Below, in pieces: positions 6,647-12,107 of a stretch of DNA of 12,107 nt (positions are counted from its first letter, which is position 1; each line of letters begins with the position of its first letter). Under the pieces are notes generated by a model, which saw only the letters and a program-made list of their open reading frames with translations, was not told the DNA's origin and ran no database searches. Both the position numbers and the translations under genes were made by a program. Location of the stretch: contig JALXCX010000377.1 in assembly GCA_026990725.1 (NCBI GenBank), positions 1-12,107 of the forward strand. Direction: 5' to 3'. The stretch comes from Desulfobulbaceae bacterium. Lineage in GTDB: Bacteria; Desulfobacterota; Desulfobulbia; Desulfobulbales; Desulfobulbaceae.

Positions 6647-7975
6647 ATGGGCAAGAAGAAAAAAGGAATGGATCTTCAATGGAAGATTCTTATTGGTATT
6701 GTCGGTGGTATTGCACTTGGCATCTGGATTAATATGTCCATGGGCCCAGGTCTCACTGAAGGTCCCCTCTATATAATGAAAACTTTATTTAAATATGGCG
6801 GTGACATATTTATCCGCTTGCTGCGGATGCTTATCGTGCCGTTGGTTTTTGCCTCAATTTATATGGCTGTGGCCAACCTGGGTGATGTCCGTACACTGGG
6901 TAAAATAGGCGGTAAAACCATTGGCTATTATATGCTGACCACAGCTCTGGCTGTTCTTGTTGGTTTGATTGTGGTTAATATAATGAATCCCGGACTTGGT
7001 ATTGATAAAGAAGCCCTTGCTTCTCTCAATATTTCAACCGAGGTTCCTGCTAAAGTCAGTAAACAGGGGGTCGGTGAACGTAGTGCCGCAATCATTATTG
7101 TTGACACCTTTGTTAACATGATTCCCAAAAACCCGGCTGCAGCCTTTGCAAAAGGTAATATTTTGCAAATAATCTTTTTCACTATTTTTCTGGCAGTTTT
7201 TGCAGCTGTCGTCGGGAGGGATGCTGAGCCGTTGACGAATGTCATACACGGTGTGGATCGAATAATGCAAAAAGGTATTATGGCGGTTATGGAAATTGCA
7301 CCTTACGCAATTTTCATGCTGGTGACCGCCATTTTCATGGATTTGGGTTTTCCGGCATTGAAAGCTCTGGGTAAGTACGGTGCAACGGTGCTGCTTGGGC
7401 TCTTTTTACACGGCTTTGTTACGCTGCCCATTCTTGTTTTGCTGATGGGACGTTATAATCCGTTCAGACTGCTTAAAGCTCTGGCACCCGCCATGATGAC
7501 AGCATGGTCAACCGCATCCTCAGCTGCGACTCTTCCGGTTACCATGAGTAATCTTGAAAAACGAGCTGGTGTTGATGGGCGAATTGGTAACTTTGTTCTG
7601 CCGCTCGGAGCAACAATCAATATGGATGGAACAGCTCTTTATGAGTCTGTTGCGGTCATTTTTATTGCTCAACTCATGGGGATTAATCTAACCATAGGTA
7701 CTCAGATTGTTATTTTTATTACAGCATCTCTTGCCGCAGTAGGTGCAGCCGCAATTCCTGGGGCCGGACTTGTTACCATGGGTATTGTTTTGACTGCTGC
7801 TGGTCTGCCGCTTGATGGTATCGGACTTATTCTTGCCATTGATCGTATACTTGACCAGTTCCGTACAGCAATTAATGTATGGGGTGATGCAACTGCAGCC
7901 GTAGTTGTAGGTCGCGCTGAAGGTGCTATTCGAGAAAAAACAGAACTTGACGGCGTAACTTATACCTCTGACTGA
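6647..7975 (+). CDS. DAACS-family dicarboxylate/amino acid:cation symporter
   Basis: This 442-residue inner-membrane secondary transporter uses H+ or Na+ gradients, like GltP/GltT, GltPh and EAATs. Family marks are the HP1 tip 'SSAATLP' (291-297), 'NMDGTALYE' with N325-M326-D327-G328-T329 in TM7, the HP2 tip 'IPGAG', and the TM8 block 'DRILDQFRTAINVWGD'. D403 and R406 have the spacing of GltPh D394 and R397, which bind the amino group and side-chain carboxylate of aspartate. This favours an acidic amino acid over the DctA-type dicarboxylate site. Length and the eight-helix, two-hairpin layout are normal. The ATG at 6647 has GGAGGAG (6634-6640) 6 bases upstream, inside the end of the binding-protein gene; an in-frame ATG at 6623 is less likely. 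The one-base gap to the binding-protein gene implies coupled translation and joint function. Confidence 0.94.
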   Translation: MGKKKKGMDLQWKILIGIVGGIALGIWINMSMGPGLTEGPLYIMKTLFKYGGDIFIRLLRMLIVPLVFASIYMAVANLGDVRTLGKIGGKTIGYYMLTTALAVLVGLIVVNIMNPGLGIDKEALASLNISTEVPAKVSKQGVGERSAAIIIVDTFVNMIPKNPAAAFAKGNILQIIFFTIFLAVFAAVVGRDAEPLTNVIHGVDRIMQKGIMAVMEIAPYAIFMLVTAIFMDLGFPALKALGKYGATVLLGLFLHGFVTLPILVLLMGRYNPFRLLKALAPAMMTAWSTASSAATLPVTMSNLEKRAGVDGRIGNFVLPLGATINMDGTALYESVAVIFIAQLMGINLTIGTQIVIFITASLAAVGAAAIPGAGLVTMGIVLTAAGLPLDGIGLILAIDRILDQFRTAINVWGDATAAVVVGRAEGAIREKTELDGVTYTSD

Positions 7976-7989
7976 ACAAGGAGAAAACC

Positions 7990-8271
7990 ATGGAATTCCC
8001 AAAGCAAATCCACGATTTCATGTTACATGATGTAGCTGGTCGCTGGACATACAAGGGCAAAGAACTGCAGAGCGCCCATTATATTCGTTTGGGCTCTCGT
8101 ATGAGTCTGTTTATTCAGACTATCGCCAGTAAGGACGGAGATCAGGAATATATGATTAGACTGCGGGACAGCTTTATACGGGGGGGCATTAAATCTCTCC
8201 AGGAAGCTGTCGACATTGCCCAGGAGATAATCGAAGAGAATAAACTCTTTATTGAAGAGTCTCGATTGTAA
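7990..8271 (+). CDS. Small soluble protein of unknown function in transporter operon
   Basis: I do not recognise this 93-residue protein. It has no signal peptide, membrane segment or cysteines, so it is probably cytoplasmic. The N-terminal half looks mixed alpha/beta ('DVAGRWTYKGKEL', 'SRMSLFIQTIA'), and the C-terminal third is an acidic helix ('EAVDIAQEIIEENKLFIEE'). It starts 14 bases after the symporter stop with AAGGAG 6 bases before the ATG, and a strong terminator follows its stop, so it is the last gene of the operon. Its codon usage resembles its neighbours. A role in regulating or assembling the transporter, or in handling the imported compound, is possible from position alone; none is shown. 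Confidence 0.82.
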   Translation: MEFPKQIHDFMLHDVAGRWTYKGKELQSAHYIRLGSRMSLFIQTIASKDGDQEYMIRLRDSFIRGGIKSLQEAVDIAQEIIEENKLFIEESRL

Positions 8272-8290
8272 CATATCTTCAAGTACACGC

Positions 8291-8330
8291 AAAAAGGGGT
8301 CGTCACAGCGATGTGACGACCCCTTTTTTT
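8291..8330. terminator. Strong bidirectional intrinsic terminator
   Basis: A perfect 12-bp stem, GGGGTCGTCACA/TGTGACGACCCC (8296-8307 with 8312-8323), is capped by a GCGA (GNRA-type) tetraloop. T7 follows on the + strand and A5 precedes it, which gives U5 on the - strand. It sits between the convergent transporter operon and the ABC importer operon and should end both. Confidence 0.95.
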
Positions 8331-8376
8331 ATGCGTTGTTTCTTTTCTTTAAAAGTAGCTGCTTAGCTGCAAAAAG

Positions 8377-9468
8377 TTAGTTGAAGTCCAGGGCCCGGCA
8401 GTCTTGTGTCATCCAGCCGATGCGTACATTTTCATCTACTGCCAACCTTTTATTGTTTGAAGCGTTAGGTATTTTGACAATAAATTCATCATTGCCGGCA
8501 ACTGTCATTCTGCAGCGGATGTGATCACCAAGATAGATCAGCTGCTCAACGTGCCCATCAACGGTCTGCGTCATCTGCGTTTCATCGGGATTAATAAAAA
8601 CCCGTTCAGGCCGGATTGAAAGCAGGGTAGGGATTCCGGGTTTGTCGACATTGACAGCCAGAGCTGAAACTTTCTGACCATCATCAAGGGTAACCATGGC
8701 AACACCGTCATCTATTGTATCAACAGATCCCTTCAATGTATTATTTTCACCGATGAACTGCGCAACAAAGCTGTTATCTGGACGTTCATACAGATCGTCC
8801 GGGGGAGCAATCTGCTGGATAATGCCATCTTCAAAAACGGCTATCCTGTCAGACATGGTAAGTGCCTCGGATTGATCGTGGGTGACATAGACAACAGTAA
8901 CCCCAAGTTTGTTGTGGATCTTTTTTATTTCATATTGCATCTGTTCACGAAGCTGTTTATCAAGAGCACCCAGAGGTTCATCCATAAGGACAAGTTCGGG
9001 CCTGAAAACAAGTGCTCTTGCAAGGGCAATACGTTGTTTCTGACCACCGGATAACTGGCCGGGATATCTATCAATAAAGTCACCCATCTGTACCATATCC
9101 AGTGCTTCTTTTACGTTCGTCTTAATCTCGTTACTTGCCATGTCCCGCACTTTTAAGGGAAAGGCTAAGTTTTTACCAACAGTCATATGGGGAAACAGAG
9201 CATAGTTTTGAAAAACCATGCCAATACCCCTTTTATGCGGTGGAATATTATTGACGGGTTTGCCATTGTAGTAAATCTCTCCCTGGGTGGCTGTTTCAAA
9301 TCCGGCAAGCATCATCAGGCAGGTTGTTTTTCCAGAACCCGAGGGACCGAGCATTGTCACAAATTCACCCTTTTTTATATCCAGATTCAAGTCCTTGACA
9401 ACAAGCCTTATGCCGTCATAACTCTTCTGGACACCTTTAAAACTTACATGAAAATCATTTGTCGTCAT
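8377..9468 (-). CDS. potA: PotA-like ABC transporter ATP-binding protein
   Basis: This 363-residue cytoplasmic ATPase powers the importer encoded just upstream in the same operon. Walker A is GPSGSGKTT (41-49), the Q-loop is Q87 in 'VFQNYALFP', the signature is LSGGQKQR (139-146), Walker B is 'LVLMDEP' with D163-E164, and the switch histidine is H197 in 'THDQSEA'. The C-terminal part (~240-360) is a TOBE-type regulatory domain ('LLSIRPERV'). Length and order fit the polyamine/opine/iron (PotA/FbpC-like) ATPases. The start is the ATG with AAGG ~9 bases upstream. A 70-base gap separates it from the permease gene before it. The symbol is a family label; specificity for polyamines is not demonstrated. 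Confidence 0.93.
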   Translation of the reverse strand: MTTNDFHVSFKGVQKSYDGIRLVVKDLNLDIKKGEFVTMLGPSGSGKTTCLMMLAGFETATQGEIYYNGKPVNNIPPHKRGIGMVFQNYALFPHMTVGKNLAFPLKVRDMASNEIKTNVKEALDMVQMGDFIDRYPGQLSGGQKQRIALARALVFRPELVLMDEPLGALDKQLREQMQYEIKKIHNKLGVTVVYVTHDQSEALTMSDRIAVFEDGIIQQIAPPDDLYERPDNSFVAQFIGENNTLKGSVDTIDDGVAMVTLDDGQKVSALAVNVDKPGIPTLLSIRPERVFINPDETQMTQTVDGHVEQLIYLGDHIRCRMTVAGNDEFIVKIPNASNNKRLAVDENVRIGWMTQDCRALDFN

Positions 9469-9538
9469 AACTGTATTACCTTGTATTCCTCAATTATATT
9501 CGTATTCTGGAACTGTTATCAGTGTTCTTGTCAGTCGA

Positions 9539-10378
9539 TCAGGTTGCAGCAACATTAGCCGGCTTTCCAAATTTTTCATTCCGCTTTCGTAGAATTTCAA
9601 GGGTCAACATCAACAGACCAGCAATCACGATAAGCAAGGTGGCAACCGCCAGAAAAGTAGGACTGAGATGTTCACGTATACCACTGAACATCTGTCGAGG
9701 GAGCGTTCTGTGCGTTGGCCCGGCAATGAAAAGTACCACAACGACTTCATCCAGCGAGGTTGCAAACGCAAAAAGAGCCCCTGAAAAAATACCCGGAGCA
9801 ATAAGCGGCATGACAATTTTAAAAAAGACCTTGAGCGGAGGGGCTCCAAGGCTTGCTCCGGCATTCATAAGGCTGTAATCAAAGCCCTGAAGTGTCGCGC
9901 TGACTGTAATAAGAACAAAAGGTATGCCCAAAATAGTATGGGCAATAATAATACCAAGGTAGCTGTCATTTAGACCTATCTTGGCATAAAAGAGATACAC
10001 CGCAAGAGCTGTGATGACCAAAGGGATCATCATCGGCGAGATTAAAAGAGCTACAAGTATCTGTTTGCCAGGGAAATTAGTTCTGTTAAGACCAATGGCT
10101 GCTGTCGTACCCAGAACTGTAGCCATGACCATCGAACAACTACCGATGATAAAACTGTTTTTTATTGCTACTCCCCATCGCCCCGAGGCTATCATTTCAT
10201 GATACCAGCGCAGGCTGACCCCCTGCAGAGGGTAATGAAGAAACTCACCGGCATTAAACGATAGGGGAATAATTGTAAGAATTGGAAAAACTAAATAGAT
10301 AAATACCGCGGCAACAAGCACCCTGAAGGTGTAATGCCAGATTCGTTCTCCAGTTGTTGCATGAACAGGAACTGCCAT
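9539..10378 (-). CDS. PotC-like ABC transporter permease
   Basis: This inner-membrane permease of ~279 residues forms the second half of the transport channel. About six membrane helices are visible, starting with TM1 at ~18-40. The cytoplasmic EAA loop that contacts the ATPase is 'NAGASLGAPPLKVFFKIVMP' (172-191). The ATG at 10378 is preferred because GGGGTGA lies ~5 bases before it. A GTG at 10387, overlapping the previous stop as GTGA, would add three residues. Size is normal for PotC/YdcV-type proteins. Order binding protein, PotB-like, PotC-like, PotA-like is a standard operon. Confidence 0.92.
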   Translation of the reverse strand: MAVPVHATTGERIWHYTFRVLVAAVFIYLVFPILTIIPLSFNAGEFLHYPLQGVSLRWYHEMIASGRWGVAIKNSFIIGSCSMVMATVLGTTAAIGLNRTNFPGKQILVALLISPMMIPLVITALAVYLFYAKIGLNDSYLGIIIAHTILGIPFVLITVSATLQGFDYSLMNAGASLGAPPLKVFFKIVMPLIAPGIFSGALFAFATSLDEVVVVLFIAGPTHRTLPRQMFSGIREHLSPTFLAVATLLIVIAGLLMLTLEILRKRNEKFGKPANVAAT

Positions 10379-10383
10379 AATAA

Positions 10384-11616
10384 TCACCCCATTTTCACAT
10401 TGGTTATATTTACACGTCTGCCAAAGATCAGATAGAAGAATGCAGTCATGAGCAGTAACACTACGCCCAGAGCAGACGCCATACTCCAGTTGACCCGTTC
10501 GTTGACAAAAAAGGCAACAAAGTAACTGACCATCTGGTCCCTTGGGCCACCCACAAGAGCAGGAGTAATATAGTAACCAAGCGCCTGAATAAAAACCATG
10601 AGGCAGCCCGCGCCTATGCCTGGCATGGTCATTGGTGTGTACACTTTGAAAAATGCAGCCATGGGAGTGGCCCCGAGAGATCGCGCGGCCCGTACATAAT
10701 ATGAAGGAATACCGGCCATGACGCTATATAGGGGCAACACCATAAACGGTAACAGGACGTGGGTCATGGCGATGTAAACCCCGATGCGGTTAAAGACCAG
10801 GTCAAGAGGTTGTGAGATAAGCCCGGTTGACATGAGCAGGCTGTTTATAACACCTTTATTCTGCAAGACAAGGATCCAGGATAAAGTCCTGACGAGCAAT
10901 GAAGTCCAGAAGACAAGCAACAGGCCAATCATCAGAAGATTCCTTACTCTGGCGCTGCTCGTTGCCATAAAATAGGCCAAAGGAAACCCAATGAGCAGGC
11001 AGAGCACTGTGACTGAAATGCTGATATATATGGTGCGAAGGATGATAGAGATATAAATAGCCTGGTCTTTTGGAACACCCGTTATCTTGTTATTACCGTC
11101 ATACTCCAGATCAATTGAGCGGAGCAGATAGAGAAAGGTCGTATTTTTTAGACCACGCTGGAAGACGGTCCAGTACGCAGGGTCTCCCCATTTTTTATCA
11201 AGCTTGATAAACGCTTCTTTGTATGGAGGACCATTGATTCTTTTCAGTCTGCGGCCGGTTTTGAGAAGGAGGCTGTAAAAACCAACTTTATCAAAGTTGA
11301 GTCGTCTACCTGCAGTGGCCAGTGTTTTGGCCGGGTAAGCGACTTTGATGTCTTGGACAAGTGCGGCAAAGGCTGCCTCGTCAGGTAGACCATTTCCAGA
11401 CCACGTGTCCATATAACTGGCAGTGGCAGGAAGGATTTCCCGCATATGGGAGTTATCAATACTCCGGTAAAGCATTATTCCTATCGGAATAAAATAGAAA
11501 ACAAGCATCAGAAGAAGCAAAGGGCCAATGAGAGCCCCGGCTTCAAGCTTTTTACGCCGTTCTGCCCGGCGCAATTTCTTTTTCAGGCTTACAACGCCAG
11601 TAGTTTTGTCAGCCAT
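10384..11616 (-). CDS. PotB-like ABC permease with large periplasmic segment
   Basis: This 410-residue inner-membrane permease is the first channel subunit of the importer. A basic N-terminus (~11-24) precedes TM1 (~27-50). Then comes an unusual ~137-residue polar stretch (51-187) that should lie in the periplasm. The remaining helices follow from ~188. The EAA loop is 'RAARSLGATPMAAFFKVYTP' (309-328). Classical PotB is ~280-300 residues, so about 100 residues are extra. The reading frame is intact and the codon use uniform, so this looks like a real subfamily feature rather than a fusion artefact; I recall similar long permeases in alphaproteobacterial putrescine/opine-type systems. The ATG has CGGAG 7 bases upstream. 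Its end meets the PotC-like gene closely. Confidence 0.92.
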   Translation of the reverse strand: MADKTTGVVSLKKKLRRAERRKKLEAGALIGPLLLLMLVFYFIPIGIMLYRSIDNSHMREILPATASYMDTWSGNGLPDEAAFAALVQDIKVAYPAKTLATAGRRLNFDKVGFYSLLLKTGRRLKRINGPPYKEAFIKLDKKWGDPAYWTVFQRGLKNTTFLYLLRSIDLEYDGNNKITGVPKDQAIYISIILRTIYISISVTVLCLLIGFPLAYFMATSSARVRNLLMIGLLLVFWTSLLVRTLSWILVLQNKGVINSLLMSTGLISQPLDLVFNRIGVYIAMTHVLLPFMVLPLYSVMAGIPSYYVRAARSLGATPMAAFFKVYTPMTMPGIGAGCLMVFIQALGYYITPALVGGPRDQMVSYFVAFFVNERVNWSMASALGVVLLLMTAFFYLIFGRRVNITNVKMG

Positions 11617-11839
11617 AAATTATCTCCGGCTTTATTAAAGGATAGTTAAACGGTTAATTCTTGATATAGCACCCATGGAAAATAATTGAATCCGGGGCTG
11701 GTCCCTTAAGCCTTGGTGGACTCCACAAAAAATGCGTCTGACACATTTGCAATAGAGATGGAATGCATGTTGAAACCGGTTTACAGGAATCCGGACAAGC
11801 AAAGGAAAGTCCTGTATCATTGACGAGGTCAAATGATAT
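11617..11839 (-). other. Intercistronic gap before the PotB-like gene
   Basis: No gene can be supported here on either strand. Small symmetric elements are present: a 10-bp palindrome AAACCGGTTT (11773-11782), TACAGGA/TCCTGTA (11782-11788 with 11810-11816) and GTGGACTCCAC (~11718-11728). With the adjoining stem at 11840-11888, the untranslated interval between the binding-protein stop and the PotB-like start is 290 bases, long for genes of one operon. It could hold an internal promoter or RNA structures that set expression ratios. Confidence 0.35.
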
Positions 11840-11888
11840 TGCCACGACAGATATGAGATATGAACTTATTTCATGCTCTGTCGTGGCA
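11840..11888 (-). repeat. Long stem-loop just downstream of the binding-protein gene
   Basis: TGCCACGACAGA (11840-11851) and TCTGTCGTGGCA (11877-11888) form a perfect 12-bp stem with a 25-base loop. On the - strand the loop can form a smaller hairpin, ATGAA-ATAAG-TTCAT. It begins ~18 bases after the binding-protein stop. No U-run follows in either direction, so it is unlikely to be a full intrinsic terminator. Its likely role is to protect the 3' end of the abundant binding-protein mRNA and reduce read-through to the permease genes, as seen in other ABC importer operons. Confidence 0.7.
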
Positions 11889-11906
11889 GGGGGGGCTAAT
11901 AGAAGT

Positions 11907-12107
11907 CTATTTAGCAACCCAGGCCTGAAAGCGTTGTTCAAGGCTTTCTCCGTTTTCAAGCCAGAATTCGATATTAGTCTGTAAAGCGTTGTCTAAATGC
12001 CCTTCAGCTGTGGGCAATTTAGAGAGCATTTCAGGTTTGATGAATTTACCTGTTCCCTTTGCCGTCCAGCCATAAGCAATTTTATTGAAAAAGGCTGCCT
12101 GGCGTTC
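11907..12107 (-). CDS. PotD/F-like solute-binding protein, C-terminal fragment
   Basis: Only the last 66 residues and the TAG stop are inside the window; the gene continues beyond position 12107. The fragment reads from 'ERQAAFFNKIAYGWTAKGTG' to 'ENGESLEQRFQAWVAK'. An ending of the form 'FWxxNGExLExRFxAWxAK' is typical of periplasmic binding proteins of polyamine/opine-type importers. Its position as first gene before two permeases and an ATPase supports this. The substrate cannot be judged from the fragment. Confidence 0.8.
   Translation of the reverse strand, partial: ERQAAFFNKIAYGWTAKGTGKFIKPEMLSKLPTAEGHLDNALQTNIEFWLENGESLEQRFQAWVAK

Noticed and set aside
6647..7975. Symporter as DctA-type C4-dicarboxylate carrier
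   Set aside because: The TM8 block has D403 and R406 as in aspartate/glutamate carriers, unlike the DctA version of this site; the partner is an amino-acid-type binding protein. Not excluded experimentally.
11840..11888. Stem as an intrinsic terminator
   Set aside because: Neither side carries a T-run: the - strand continues ATATCATTTG and the + strand continues into G-rich sequence.
1..12107. CRISPR array, tRNA, rRNA or prophage genes
   Set aside because: No regularly spaced direct repeats, no cloverleaf or rRNA-like sequence, and no integrase or phage structural genes were seen.

Overview
The window looks like bacterial chromosomal DNA of moderate to low GC, with an AT-rich regulatory region around 5300-5560. 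The gene families point to a Gram-negative proteobacterium in the broad sense, most likely a deltaproteobacterium/Desulfobacterota relative. The supporting features are a DctB/DctD-type two-component pair, a sigma-54 promoter, PATAN/DUF4388-type signalling proteins, and periplasmic binding proteins with cleavable signals. The taxonomic call is an inference; no rRNA or tRNA gene is present to fix it.

Region 1 (1-1938, + strand) holds two signalling-type or unknown proteins. The first is a ~244-residue protein built from about four copies of a helical repeat that I do not recognise. The second is a 251-residue protein with a PATAN/DUF4388-like N-terminus and a 'VGP'-motif C-terminal domain resembling DUF8082. 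Both are followed by ~215-bp non-coding gaps that contain only small hairpins.

Region 2 (1987-8330, + strand) is the most interesting part. A DctB-like membrane histidine kinase and a DctD-like sigma-54 activator overlap by 4 bp. A 496-bp non-coding region follows. It holds an inverted-repeat remnant resembling an IS21-type end, a T9A8 tract, repeated TTTGCA motifs, a canonical -24/-12 promoter (5513-5528), and a leader hairpin followed by U5. Downstream lies a tight three-gene operon. It encodes a family-3 amino-acid-type periplasmic binding protein, a DAACS (glutamate/aspartate-type) cation symporter one base later, and a 93-residue soluble protein of unknown function. A strong bidirectional terminator closes the operon. 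No ABC permease or ATPase belongs to this binding protein. The locus therefore looks like a binding-protein-dependent secondary transporter built on a DAACS carrier, arranged and apparently regulated like a TRAP/Dct locus. This is the main candidate for a little-described system.

Region 3 (8377-12107, - strand, convergent with region 2) is a four-gene polyamine/opine-type ABC importer. In transcription order it has a PotD/F-like binding protein (only the C-terminal 66 residues are in the window), a PotB-like permease with an unusual ~137-residue periplasmic segment, a PotC-like permease, and a PotA-like ATPase. A long perfect 12-bp stem sits just after the binding-protein gene. It probably stabilises that gene's mRNA or lowers expression of the membrane genes. 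The substrate cannot be read from the sequence.
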